NCBI GenBank assembly: GCA_026705605.1
Contig: JAPPAK010000002.1
Span: 62,001 to 126,000, forward strand
Direction: 5' to 3'
From: Chloroflexota bacterium
GTDB lineage: Bacteria > Chloroflexota > Dehalococcoidia > Tepidiformales > Tepidiformaceae
Length of the DNA: 64,000 nt
The position numbers and the translations under genes were made by a program. The notes beneath the pieces are model-generated. The model had not been told where the DNA came from and searched no databases. It saw nothing but the letters and a program-made list of their open reading frames with translations. This document shows positions 46,718-55,393 of this stretch, piece by piece; position 1 is the stretch's first letter, and each line of letters starts with the position of its first letter.

Positions 46718-47386
46718 GTGGTTCAAGTCGACTGGCACCGCGTCGCCGGCCTCGACGACCTCGAAGAAGGCGACGTCAAGACCGTTCTTGCAGGGCGAAA
46801 CGTGCTCGTGCTCACGCTGCACGAGGGTCGCTACGGCGCCCTCGACAACCGCTGTCCGCACGAGAACGCCCCCCTTGGTGAGGGCTACATCGATCGAGGC
46901 TGGCTCATCTGCCCCCTCCACCAGTACGAGTTCGACCCCCACGATGGCCACCCCTCTCCCACCTACGAGGAAGGGCCGCCCTCCTACCCTGTCGAAGCCC
47001 GGGAGGACGGCGTCTATGTCGCCATCGAGGACCTTGCCGCCAGCTACGAGGAGGCCCGTCAGGCATTCTTCGCTGCTACGGAGACCGCCAACGCCCTCGT
47101 CAATGCCACCGAGGGCGCTCGCGCGATCCTCGTCGACTGGCGCCGGGCCGCCGTCGTTGGAACCGAGATCGAGCCGCCACAGGGGATGCCCCGCACCGTC
47201 GAGGCCGCCGATCTCCCGAACGCGCTCGCCATCGCCCGCGCCCTTCGCGCGTGGCACGACTCCCACGAGGCCATGCGCGTCGCCTTCAACCGCATCCCCC
47301 GCGAGGAGAGGCCCAGCGTTGCGCGTCCGCCCCAGAAGTACCCTGCCCCCGCACCCAGCTCCGTCCCCCGGATGACCTTCGGCTAG
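46718..47386 (+). CDS. Rieske [2Fe-2S] protein with an extra C-terminal domain
   Basis: 222 residues. Residues 1-105 are a Rieske ferredoxin-like domain with C46-P-H48 and C65-P-L-H68 as cluster ligands (NRCPHENAPLG, LICPLHQYEFD). A ~115-residue, mostly helical tail follows (SYEEARQAFFAATETANALVNATE, ALAIARALRAWHDSHEAMRVAF) ending in a proline-rich stretch. Stand-alone Rieske ferredoxins are about 105 residues, so the tail is additional and I do not recognise it. It probably delivers electrons to an oxygenase or reductase and may bind it through the tail. The gene is five bases from an aldo/keto reductase, suggesting a functional pair. Confidence 0.8.
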   Translation: MVQVDWHRVAGLDDLEEGDVKTVLAGRNVLVLTLHEGRYGALDNRCPHENAPLGEGYIDRGWLICPLHQYEFDPHDGHPSPTYEEGPPSYPVEAREDGVYVAIEDLAASYEEARQAFFAATETANALVNATEGARAILVDWRRAAVVGTEIEPPQGMPRTVEAADLPNALAIARALRAWHDSHEAMRVAFNRIPREERPSVARPPQKYPAPAPSSVPRMTFG

Positions 47387-47391
47387 CTCTC

Positions 47392-48213
47392 GTGAGTGAA
47401 CTGAAGCGGCGCAGGCTCGGCCGGACCGGCCTCATGGTCCCCGAACTCGGCCTCGGCGCCATGGATACCCCCACGTCCCCGAAGGGCGGCGACACCCTCC
47501 AGGCCGCCATCGAGGCCGGAATCACGTTCATCGACACCGCCCGCGAGTACGCCGGAAGCGAGATGCTCATCGGCCGGTCACTGCGCGAGACGCCGCCGCC
47601 CGCCGACCTCTGCCTCGCCAGCAAGACGTTTAGCCGTACCGCCAACGGGGCCCAGTACGACATCGACCGCTCGCTCCGCGCACTCGGCCGGGAGCGCATC
47701 GCCCTCTACCAGCTCCACGATGTCTCTACTGCCGAGGCGTGGGAGGCCGTCATCGGGGAGGATGGCGCCCTTGCCGGCCTCCAGGCTGCTCGCTATCGCG
47801 GCCTGATCGACCACATCGGCATCTCCTCACACACCGCCGAGATAGTCCGACTGGCCATCACCTCTAGCCAGTTCGACTCCGTCATGCTCGAGTACTCCGC
47901 CTTCTATCCGGTCACGGCCTCGCTCATCGACCTCGCCGCCGAGCACGACGTCGGCGTGATCGTCATGCGACCCGTCGGCGGCTCGGGCCGCACCAGCGCC
48001 ATGCGGGGCCGCATCGCCGAGGGCTACGACGGTCCCCTCACGCCCGCCAACCTCCTCCGCTACGTCTGGTCGAACCCCGGCGTCTCTGTCGCCATTCCCG
48101 GCGCTCGCTACCCCTCCCGCATCCACGAAAACGTCGCGACTGCCTCGGAGTGGCTTCCCATGGACGAGACCGAGCGACGCGCCCTCGAAGCCGAGGCTGC
48201 TCGCCTCTATTAG
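47392..48213 (+). CDS. Aldo/keto reductase
   Basis: 273-residue AKR barrel. The tetrad is Asp and Tyr in FIDTAREYAGSE, Lys in ASKTFS and His in YQLHDVS. The C-terminal cofactor segment is VAIPGARYPSRIHENVATA. It resembles the YakC/PdxI branch more than the product at 10914. The start, GTG 47392 (VSELKRRRLGRTGLMVPELGLG), lies five bases after the Rieske stop. An Asp or Lys preference for NADPH cannot be read reliably. It is probably co-translated with the Rieske protein. Confidence 0.87.
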   Translation: MSELKRRRLGRTGLMVPELGLGAMDTPTSPKGGDTLQAAIEAGITFIDTAREYAGSEMLIGRSLRETPPPADLCLASKTFSRTANGAQYDIDRSLRALGRERIALYQLHDVSTAEAWEAVIGEDGALAGLQAARYRGLIDHIGISSHTAEIVRLAITSSQFDSVMLEYSAFYPVTASLIDLAAEHDVGVIVMRPVGGSGRTSAMRGRIAEGYDGPLTPANLLRYVWSNPGVSVAIPGARYPSRIHENVATASEWLPMDETERRALEAEAARLY

Positions 48214-48276
48214 CCGGCCTCGTCGCGGAAGTTGTTCCCTGGGCGTCTTCGAACCCCGCCCTTCACCCGGACGTGC

Positions 48277-48282
48277 TAGCGT
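48277..48282 (+). promoter_or_regulatory. -10 box TAGCGT before luciferase-like gene
   Basis: TAGCGT in TGCTAGCGTG, 40 bases before GTG 48323. The transcript would begin near 48289, which excludes the earlier GTG at 48281 as start. Confidence 0.35.
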
Positions 48283-48322
48283 GCACCCTCGGTACGCGAG
48301 CGCACTGGCGCGGAGGAAGCCC

Positions 48323-49369
48323 GTGGACGTTGGCCTCGTTTCCCTTGGCGACAACCTCCCCCACCCGCACACCGGTGTGCGGCTCAGCCCCCACGAACGC
48401 TTCCGCCAGCTTGTCGACCTCGGGGCTCTCGCCGAGGAGCTCGGCTTCTGGTCGTTCCACCTCGGCGAGCACCACTTCAGCGAGTACATCCTCTCCTCCC
48501 CGACCCCCATCCTCGCCGCCGTCGCCGAGCGCACCGAGAAGCTGCGCCTCTCGACCGCCGTCTCCCTGCTGCCCCACCACGACGCCGTCCGCCTCGCCGA
48601 GGACTACGCCACCGTCGACGTGCTCTCCGGTGGCCGTGCCGAGCTCGTAGGAGGGCGCGGCGTCTACCGCGCCCACTACGCCCAGTTCGGCCAGGACCAG
48701 GAGCGCTCCGCCGAGATGCTCGCCGAGTCCGTCGAGCTGCTCCGCCGCCTCTGGACCGAAGAGCGCGTCACCTGGTCCGGTTCCTTCCGCCCGGCACTCG
48801 AGTCCGTCACCGTCCACCCCCGCCCCGTCCAGCAGCCCCACCCGCCGATCTGGCTCTCCGCAAGCTCTCCCGAGTCCGTCGACCGCGCTGTCGCGATCGG
48901 CTGCCCCATCGTCATCCCCACGGTGTCCGTGGGCGTCGATGCGCCTCCTACCCTCATCGAACGCTACCGTGAGGGCTGGCGGCAGGCAGGTCGCGATCCC
49001 GAGGACGGCCGCGTCGCGCTCCACGTCCATTGCCACGTCGGCGCCGGCCCGACCGCCGAGACCGTCGACTACTGGCGCCCCTTCCAGACCGGCTACCTCT
49101 CCTGGGTCCTCCGCGATGTAGCCGGGGCCGAGGGTCCCCTGCCCCCTCACTTCGAGGCCCTAGGCTCGCCCGAGGCACAGGCCGTGTGCGGCAGCGTCGA
49201 CGACGTGCTCGACGACATCGAACGCCGCATCCGCGCGACCGGAGGCGTCGAGCTGTTCATGGTCCAGATGGATCAGGGTGGCCTCCCCCCGAACGAGACC
49301 GTGGAAACGGTCACGCGCTTCGCCACCGAGGTGCTTCCTCCGCTCCGGGAACGCCTCGCCTCCGCCTGA
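48323..49369 (+). CDS. LLM class flavin-dependent oxidoreductase
   Basis: 348 residues of the luciferase-like TIM barrel: VDVGLVSLGDNL, LAEELGFWSFHLGEHHFSEYILSSPTPILAAVAERTEKLRL in segments, VSLLPHHDAVRLAEDYATVDVLSGGRAELVGGRG, and IWLSASSPESVDRAVAIG. The E-H-H and L-P-x-H-x-P-x-x-x-A-E patterns point to the FMN-dependent alkanal/alkane monooxygenase-like group rather than F420 enzymes. GTG 48323 has GCGGAGGAAG four to eight bases upstream, decisive over GTG 48281. An external FMN reductase would be required and none is adjacent. Confidence 0.87.
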   Translation: MDVGLVSLGDNLPHPHTGVRLSPHERFRQLVDLGALAEELGFWSFHLGEHHFSEYILSSPTPILAAVAERTEKLRLSTAVSLLPHHDAVRLAEDYATVDVLSGGRAELVGGRGVYRAHYAQFGQDQERSAEMLAESVELLRRLWTEERVTWSGSFRPALESVTVHPRPVQQPHPPIWLSASSPESVDRAVAIGCPIVIPTVSVGVDAPPTLIERYREGWRQAGRDPEDGRVALHVHCHVGAGPTAETVDYWRPFQTGYLSWVLRDVAGAEGPLPPHFEALGSPEAQAVCGSVDDVLDDIERRIRATGGVELFMVQMDQGGLPPNETVETVTRFATEVLPPLRERLASA

Positions 49370-49436
49370 GACCCCGCGCGGTCCGTGGACCGTTAGCCGT
49401 GCCCTGTCACTCTTCACGCGTGCGAAGGAGTCGTCC

Positions 49437-50240
49437 GTGACGAACACCCAGGCCATCAATCCGCGCGTTCTCGACGCCACCGTCGAGGGCGCCGTCAATC
49501 TCCGCGACCTGGGCGGCTACCGCACGACCGATGGCAGCGTCGTCCGCACGGGTCGCATCTATCGCTCGGGGATGATGCACACCATCACCCCCGCCGGTCT
49601 GGCCACCCTGCGGGACATCCTCGGACTTCGCACCGTCGTCGACCTCCGCAACGCCCAGGAGCTCGAAGCCGACGGCGTCTCGCCCTTCGCGGACTACGAC
49701 ATCACCTGGCGCAACGCCCCCATCGGTGGCGAAACCGTCACCACCCCCGAGGAGCGCCGCGAGCGCGTCAAAGCCTACGTCGCCAACGACGTCGACTGGT
49801 GCGAGGCCTACGTGCGCATGACGGATCGGAACGCCCCTGCCTTCCGGGACCTCTTCGAGCTCATGGCGGACACCGCCAGCGCCCCGCTCGTCTTTCACTG
49901 CTCCGGGGGCCGCGACCGCACCGGCGTCGGCGCTGCCCTCCTCCTCTCCTCCCTCGGCGTCGATGACGAAACAATCGCCCTCGACTACGCCCTCACCGGC
50001 GACCTGCTGCAGCCTCACGTCGACTGTTTTGAGCGCCAGATGGAGGCGGTCGGCATGACCCGTGAGAGCTGGGCGAGACTCCTCGAGACATCGGCCGACG
50101 CCATGCGCCGCTTCCTCGTCTATCTGCGCGAGGAGCACAACGGCGCAGAGGCCTACCTGCGGGACGGCGGCGTGTCCGCGACCACGTTCACGGCGGCGCG
50201 GCAACACCTCCTGCAACTGCCCGAACGTGACATAGCTTAG
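49437..50240 (+). CDS. Tyrosine-protein phosphatase (Y_phosphatase3/PtpB type)
   Basis: 267 residues. The P-loop is VFHCSGGRDRTG, with nucleophile Cys155 and Arg161 in C-x5-R. The N-terminal AVNLRDLGGYRTTDG and RTGRIYRSG are the family's substrate-cap region, and TVVDLRNAQELEADG matches the L-R-x-x-x-E segment. Such atypical PTPs (MptpB-like) remove phosphate from Tyr, Ser/Thr or phosphoinositides; other members are lipid phosphatases. AAGGAG lies before GTG 49437. There is no signal peptide. Nothing in the flanks links it to a kinase. Confidence 0.87.
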   Translation: MTNTQAINPRVLDATVEGAVNLRDLGGYRTTDGSVVRTGRIYRSGMMHTITPAGLATLRDILGLRTVVDLRNAQELEADGVSPFADYDITWRNAPIGGETVTTPEERRERVKAYVANDVDWCEAYVRMTDRNAPAFRDLFELMADTASAPLVFHCSGGRDRTGVGAALLLSSLGVDDETIALDYALTGDLLQPHVDCFERQMEAVGMTRESWARLLETSADAMRRFLVYLREEHNGAEAYLRDGGVSATTFTAARQHLLQLPERDIA

Positions 50241-50264
50241 CCACCCATGGGCCTTGCGGCGGGT

Positions 50265-50270
50265 ATCATC
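50265..50270 (+). promoter_or_regulatory. -10 box TATCAT of the tandem binding-protein gene
   Basis: TATCAT 22 bases before ATG 50293, leaving a short leader with CTGGAGGACGGC as ribosome site. Confidence 0.5.
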
Positions 50271-50292
50271 ATTGCACTCACTGGAGGACGGC

Positions 50293-52734
50293 ATGTATTC
50301 CGTTAGAACGCTCCCATATCTCGCTCTCGTGTCGGTAGCTGCGCTCCTGGCCCTGCTCGTGGTCGCCTGCGGCGGCGATGAAGAGGGGGCCACCCCCGAG
50401 CCCACGGCCGCGCCCGCCACCGAGGCTGCTGCGACCGAAGCCCCGCCCCCCGACGAGGCAGTGGAGCTCCACATCGGTGTCGTCCTCCCCGAGACCGGCG
50501 CCCTCGGCTTCCTCAATCCGCCGATGATCGAGTCCGTCCGCTTGGCCGTCGCCGACATCCTCGAAGCCGGTGGGGCCATCAAGGTGACCTACGCCGATAC
50601 CGGCACCAATCCCGATGTCGCCACCGAGTCGGTCAACCGCCTCCTGGGTGAGGGCGCCCATGTCATCGTCGGCGCGGCGGCCTCCGGTATCTCCCAGTCA
50701 TTCATCCAGCGCCTCTACGACGAGAAGATCCCGCAGTGTTCTCCCTCCAACACCTCCCCCTCCTTCAGTACCCAGGAGAACGCCGGCTACTACTTCCGCA
50801 CCGTGCCGCCGGATGAGGCAGTCGCTCCCATCATTGCCGACGAGGTTGTCGCCGACGGCGGCACCCGCGTCGCCATCCTCGCCCGCGCCGATGACTACGG
50901 GAACGCACTCGCGAATCTCATGGTGCACGCCCTCAACGAGCTCGGCGCCGAGTCCACCATCATCTCCTTCGACCCCGGCGCCTCGTCTTTCGAGTCCGAG
51001 GTCGCGGCTACCCGCGCATACGGCCCGGACGCCATCGTCCACATCTCCTTCGAAGAGGGCGTCAGCATCATCCGCGGACTCCTTGAGGCCGGGTTCGGTC
51101 CGGAGACCCAGTACGCCGCCGACGGGCTCTTCTTCCCTACCCTCTGGGAGCTCATCGACCCGAACGACCCCAACGTGCTCGATGGCATGAAGCTCATCGG
51201 CGCCAGCGGGTCCAGGGAGTTCAACGAGCGCCTCGGCACGATCACGGGCGGCAACCTCATCTATGGCGGTCAGTCGTACGACTGCGTCGTATTGCTCGTT
51301 CTGGCCTCGGAAGCAGCGGGCAGCACGGATGGCGATGCCATCATCGAGGCGCTTGCCACCCTTACCGACGGCGGCACCGAGTGCCGCAGCTACGCCGACT
51401 GTTCCGCGCTCCTTGCCGAGGGCGAGAACATCGACTACGTCGGCGTCAGCGGTCCGCTCAACCTCGACGAGGTCGGCGACCCCACGGTCGGCAACTACGC
51501 CATCGCCCAGTTCCAGGACGGCGTCCTTGTCGCCGTCGGCGACAAGGAAAGCCATCTCGGCGATCTCGTCGCCGCGGCCGCGCCTGCGCCAACCGAGGCC
51601 GCGCCTGCCAGTCCCAGCCTCCACATCGGCGTCATCCTTCCGGAGACGGGGGCGCTTGGTGAATACGGGGTTCCCATGATCGCCTCCGTACGCCTCGCAA
51701 TCGAGGACATCATTGCCGGAGGCGGCAACGTCGAGGTGACCTACGCCGACAGTGGCACCGATCCCGACGTTGCGGGTGAGTCCGTCAACCGGCTGCTTGG
51801 AGAGGGCGCCCACGTCATCGTCGGGGCGGCCGCATCCGGCATCTCGCAGTCCTTCATCCAGAAGCTCTACGACGAGCGCATTCCCCAGTGCTCGCCATCG
51901 AACACCTCGCCGTCGTTCACCGGTCAGGCGAATGCCGGCTACTACTTCCGTACCGCTCCATCCGACGCCATCGTCGCCCCCGTCATCGCCGACACGATCG
52001 TGAGCGAAGGCGGGACGCGCGTCGCCATCCTCGCTCGCGCCGACGACTACGGCGTGGCCCTCCGTGACCTCGTCGACAACGCCCTCCAGAGCGTCGGCGC
52101 TGAAACCAGCATCACGACGTACGACCCCAACAGCACCGTCTTCAGCGCGGAGGTTGAGGCCGTCAAGAGCTACGGTCCCGATGCCATCCTGCTCATCAGC
52201 TTCATCCCCGACGGCTCCAGCCTCGTCCGCGGCCTGCTCGAGGCCGGCTTCTCCCCGGGCATGATGTATGGCTCCGATGGCATGCACACCCCCACGCTCT
52301 GGGAGAGCGTTGACGCCTCCAGCCCCGAGGTGCTCGACGGCCTCACGCTCTTTGTCGCGACGGGTCCCGCCATCCCCGCCTACGAGGAGTTCAACGCCCG
52401 CCTCGCCGAGGTTTCGGAAGGCAACTTCGTCTTCGGCGCCCAGTCGTACGACTGCACGGTCATTCTGGCCCTCGCGTCCCGTGCCGCCGGCAGCACGGAC
52501 GGCGACGACATCATCGCCGCCGTTAGCGCCGTCACCCGCGACGGGACGGAGTGCACGACCTACGGGGAGTGCGCGGCCCTTATCGATGGCGGGCAGGACG
52601 TGGCCTACGTCGGCAAGGTCGGCAGCCTCAAGCTCGATGACGGGGGCGACCCCACCGTCGCGACCTACAAGGTGAGCCGTTTCGAGGGTAGCGATCTCGT
52701 CGAGCAAATCACCGTCTTCGACCTCAGCCGCTAG
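50293..52734 (+). CDS. Double-domain branched-chain amino acid/amide-type substrate-binding lipoprotein
   Basis: 813 residues, about twice the usual size. Lipobox LVVAC (Cys26) after a hydrophobic signal, then a Pro/Thr/Ala/Glu linker. Two complete LivJ-type (peripla_BP_6) domains follow in tandem: residues ~59-430 and ~443-813, offset 384 residues (1152 bases), joined by PAPTEAAPASPS. Each copy begins LHIGV(V/I)LPETGALG and contains GEGAHVIVGAAASGISQSFI, IPQCSPSNTSPSF, GYYFRT and GGTRVAILARADDYG. The codons of the two copies differ widely at silent sites, so the duplication is old and kept by selection. It should bind two ligands, or one ligand with cooperativity, for a Liv-type importer. 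It converges on livHMGF, which lacks its own binding-protein gene. Confidence 0.85.
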   Translation: MYSVRTLPYLALVSVAALLALLVVACGGDEEGATPEPTAAPATEAAATEAPPPDEAVELHIGVVLPETGALGFLNPPMIESVRLAVADILEAGGAIKVTYADTGTNPDVATESVNRLLGEGAHVIVGAAASGISQSFIQRLYDEKIPQCSPSNTSPSFSTQENAGYYFRTVPPDEAVAPIIADEVVADGGTRVAILARADDYGNALANLMVHALNELGAESTIISFDPGASSFESEVAATRAYGPDAIVHISFEEGVSIIRGLLEAGFGPETQYAADGLFFPTLWELIDPNDPNVLDGMKLIGASGSREFNERLGTITGGNLIYGGQSYDCVVLLVLASEAAGSTDGDAIIEALATLTDGGTECRSYADCSALLAEGENIDYVGVSGPLNLDEVGDPTVGNYAIAQFQDGVLVAVGDKESHLGDLVAAAAPAPTEAAPASPSLHIGVILPETGALGEYGVPMIASVRLAIEDIIAGGGNVEVTYADSGTDPDVAGESVNRLLGEGAHVIVGAAASGISQSFIQKLYDERIPQCSPSNTSPSFTGQANAGYYFRTAPSDAIVAPVIADTIVSEGGTRVAILARADDYGVALRDLVDNALQSVGAETSITTYDPNSTVFSAEVEAVKSYGPDAILLISFIPDGSSLVRGLLEAGFSPGMMYGSDGMHTPTLWESVDASSPEVLDGLTLFVATGPAIPAYEEFNARLAEVSEGNFVFGAQSYDCTVILALASRAAGSTDGDDIIAAVSAVTRDGTECTTYGECAALIDGGQDVAYVGKVGSLKLDDGGDPTVATYKVSRFEGSDLVEQITVFDLSR

Positions 52735-52760
52735 GCTCAGGCCGGAACGGCAAGCACCTT

Positions 52761-52790
52761 CGGAAGGGGCGTTTCCCGGCGCCCCTTCCG
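52761..52790. terminator. Hairpin terminator shared by converging transcripts
   Basis: CGGAAGGGGCG (52761-52771) and CGCCCCTTCCG (52780-52790) pair over 11 bp around TTTCCCGG. It lies between the double binding-protein stop (52734) and the livF stop (52799). No long U-run, so strength is moderate. Confidence 0.6.
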
Positions 52791-52798
52791 TGCGTGTG

Positions 52799-53539
52799 TC
52801 AGTCGCGCGCTCTGGCGCTGAGCGAACCCAAATACAGCTCGACGACGCGCTCGTCGTTCAGGAGCTCTTCACCGGGGCCGGTGTAAGCGTTGCGCCCCTG
52901 GTCGAGCACGTACCCGCGGTGCGCAACCTGCAGGCAGCGGCGGGCGTTCTGCTCCACCATCAGCACCGACACCCCCGCCCGGTTCACCTCCAGCACCTGC
53001 TCGAACACCTGCTCCTGGTACCGGGGCGAGAGGCCCGCCGAGGGCTCGTCCAGCAGCAGCACCGAGGGGCTCATCATCAGGGCGCGGCCCATCGCCAGCA
53101 TCTGCCGCTCGCCGCCCGAGAGCGCCCCCGCCCGCTGCCCCGCCCGCTCCGCCAGTAACGGGAACAGCGCCGCCACCGTCTCGAACCGCTCCTCCCATGC
53201 TCTCGGCTCCAGGAACAGGCCCATCTCGAGGTTCTCCCGCACGCTTAGCCGGGGGAACACGTTGTCCGTCTGCGGGACGTACCCGATGCCTTCGGTCACG
53301 AGCGAGTGCGGCTTCAGACCCAGGATCGAACGGCCCCGCAGCAGCACGTCCCCCTCCCACACCTCCACCAGCCCGAACGCTGCCTTCAGGAGCGTCGACT
53401 TCCCCGCCCCGTTCGGCCCCACGATGCCCGAGATCTCGCCCTCGAACAGGCTCAGGCTGCAGTTGTTCAGGATGGGCACGCCCGGCAGGTAGCCCGCCAC
53501 CAGCGACCGCGCCTCCAGCAGCGGCCTCGCCTCAGGCAT
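52799..53539 (-). CDS. livF: Branched-chain amino acid-type ABC transporter ATPase LivF
   Basis: 246-residue ATPase. Walker A GIVGPNGAGKST, Q-loop YVPQTDNVFP, signature LSGGERQ, Walker B VLLLDEPSAGLSP and the switch His replaced in context by VEQNARRCL (LivF-typical Q). It energises import by LivH and LivM with LivG. Start ATG 53539 is chosen because GGAAGGGG precedes it and the frame overlaps the livG stop by eight bases. It is last gene of the operon. Confidence 0.9.
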   Translation of the reverse strand: MPEARPLLEARSLVAGYLPGVPILNNCSLSLFEGEISGIVGPNGAGKSTLLKAAFGLVEVWEGDVLLRGRSILGLKPHSLVTEGIGYVPQTDNVFPRLSVRENLEMGLFLEPRAWEERFETVAALFPLLAERAGQRAGALSGGERQMLAMGRALMMSPSVLLLDEPSAGLSPRYQEQVFEQVLEVNRAGVSVLMVEQNARRCLQVAHRGYVLDQGRNAYTGPGEELLNDERVVELYLGSLSARARD

Positions 53540-54401
53540 CCCCTTCCTCCTCCCCGTCCGCCGTGTCGCGAGGCCGGCCCAGGTAGGCATCGATAACCTC
53601 TTCGTTCGCGACGACCTCCTGCGGCGGCCCCTCCGTGAGGATTCGGCCCTGCGCCATCACCACCACCCAGTCGCTGATGTCCATCACCACGTCCATGTTG
53701 TGCTCGACGAACACGATCGTGACGCCCTCGGCGTTCAGATCGCGGATGTGCTCCAGGAGCGATTCCGTCAGCGCCGGGTTCACGCCCGCCGTCGGCTCGT
53801 CGAGCATCACCAGCGTGGGGTCCGCCATCAGCGCCCGCGCCATCTCCAGCAGCTTTCGCTGCCCGCCCGAGAGCGTCCCCGCCTGATCGCCCGCCATGTG
53901 CGCGAGCCCGAAGCGCTCCAGCAACGCCTGCGCCCGCTCCCGTACGCGCGCCTCCTCCGGCTGCCAGAGCCAGCGCAGGAGCGCCCGCTCGAGCCGCTCC
54001 CCGCGCTGCGTCTGCGCCGCCACCGCCATGTTCTCCAGCACTGTCAGCCGCGAGAGCGACTTGGTGAGCTGGAACGTGCGCACCATCCCCAGCCGCGCGA
54101 TGCGGTGCGGCGGCAATCCACCGAGCAGCCGCCCGTCCAGCCGCCACGAACCCCTGTCCGGCCGGTCGAACCCCGTCAGGAGGTTGAAGAGTGTCGTCTT
54201 CCCCGCCCCGTTCGGTCCGATGATCGCCGTGATCGTCCCCCGCTCGATCTCCAGGTGGTCGATGTCGACCGCGCGGATGCCCCCGAACGTCTTCAGCATC
54301 CCGAACGTGATCAGGATCGGGTCGTCCTTCAGCCTCCCCGGAGGGGCCGCTTCGAGCGCCGCCTGCGTCAGCTCTGGCCGGATGGTCGTCGCGCCGCTCA
54401 T
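53532..54401 (-). CDS. livG: Branched-chain amino acid-type ABC transporter ATPase LivG
   Basis: 289 residues. Walker A IIGPNGAGKTT, signature LSGGQRK, Walker B VMLDEPTAGVNP, and switch His in FVEHNMDVV. The long, about 60-residue, insertion region with HRIARLGMVRTFQLTKSL is the LivG-specific segment after the Q-loop. An extra 25-residue N-terminal extension (SGATTIRPELTQAALEAAPPG) is unstructured. ATG 54401 overlaps the livM stop by four bases (ATGA). Confidence 0.9.
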   Translation of the reverse strand: MSGATTIRPELTQAALEAAPPGRLKDDPILITFGMLKTFGGIRAVDIDHLEIERGTITAIIGPNGAGKTTLFNLLTGFDRPDRGSWRLDGRLLGGLPPHRIARLGMVRTFQLTKSLSRLTVLENMAVAAQTQRGERLERALLRWLWQPEEARVRERAQALLERFGLAHMAGDQAGTLSGGQRKLLEMARALMADPTLVMLDEPTAGVNPALTESLLEHIRDLNAEGVTIVFVEHNMDVVMDISDWVVVMAQGRILTEGPPQEVVANEEVIDAYLGRPRDTADGEEEGDA

Positions 54402-55393
54402 GTCCCCAGGTGCAGGCTCCTGCGTCTCCCGAAGATGCCCTGCGGCCGGAGCGCCATCAGCGCGACCAGCCCGATGCCCATCAGTACGATGCTGATCGCT
54501 CCCTCTGCGCCGTCAAGGAAGTCCGCGAGGGCGTTCGGGAGCCAGCCCTGCTCCGATAACTCGCGGATGAACGACTCAACCCCCTCCCGCAGGAACCAGA
54601 ACAGCACGGCTCCCACCACCGGCCCCACGGTCGTCGCCAGCCCGCCCAGGATCAGTGCCGCCCACGCAAAGAACGTCACCTGCGGCTCGAAGTTCTCCGA
54701 CCCCACTCCCGACTGCTGCAGCGCGTCGATGACCCCCGCCAGCCCCCCGATGACGCCCCCGATGACGAGCGCCTGGAGCTTGTACGCCACCGTGTTCTTC
54801 CCGAGGCTCAGCACGGCGTCCTCGTCCTCCCGGATCGCCCGCACCACCCGCCCCCAGGGGCTGCGGATCAGCGCCAGCACGAGCGCTGAGCAGAGGACCA
54901 CCAGGATCCAGGCGACGATCATCACCCACAGCTGGTTCGACGAGTAGCTGAACGTGCCCCAGCCGAAGCGCCCGTCCGGAAGGAAGTTCAGGTCGAAGAA
55001 GCTGTTCGCGATCGCCTGCAGCCCGAAAGGCCCGCCCGTGATGTCCGTCGCGGGCGAGGATCGGATCAGGAGCCGCAGGATCTCGGCCGCCGCGATCGTC
55101 GTGATGGCGAAGTAGTCGCTGCGCAGCCGCAGCGTGGGGATGCCCAGCGCCAGCGCGAACGCGACGCATAGCCCCAGACCGAACGGAATCCCCAGCCAGA
55201 GCGACCCGCCCCATGTCGCCACCACGATCGCGGTGCCGTAGGCGCCCAGCATCATGAACCCGACCTGCCCGAAGTTGAGCAGGCCCGCGTAGCCGAAGTG
55301 CAGGTTCAGCCCGATCGCCGCCAGCGCGAAGATCGCCGCCTGCGGCCCCAGCCCCGCCCGGGCGGCGTTCCCGAAGATGATGTCGAAGTCCAT
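54398..55393 (-). CDS. livM: Branched-chain amino acid-type ABC permease LivM
   Basis: 331-residue permease with eight to ten helices. Landmarks are AIGLNLHFGYAGLLNFGQVGFMMLGAY (LivM signature), LRLRSDYFAITTIAAAEILRLLI, and the ATPase-coupling loop SPWGRVVRAIREDEDAVLSLGKNTVAYK. It ends LMALRPQGIFGRRRSL. It forms a heterodimer with LivH. The start codon follows the livH stop with no gap (stop 55394-55396, start 55393), so translation is coupled. Confidence 0.9.
   Translation of the reverse strand: MDFDIIFGNAARAGLGPQAAIFALAAIGLNLHFGYAGLLNFGQVGFMMLGAYGTAIVVATWGGSLWLGIPFGLGLCVAFALALGIPTLRLRSDYFAITTIAAAEILRLLIRSSPATDITGGPFGLQAIANSFFDLNFLPDGRFGWGTFSYSSNQLWVMIVAWILVVLCSALVLALIRSPWGRVVRAIREDEDAVLSLGKNTVAYKLQALVIGGVIGGLAGVIDALQQSGVGSENFEPQVTFFAWAALILGGLATTVGPVVGAVLFWFLREGVESFIRELSEQGWLPNALADFLDGAEGAISIVLMGIGLVALMALRPQGIFGRRRSLHLGT

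Noticed and set aside
48281-48283. GTG 48281 as start of the luciferase-like gene
   Set aside because: It overlaps the likely -10 box; GTG 48323 has GCGGAGGAAG upstream and aligns with the family start.
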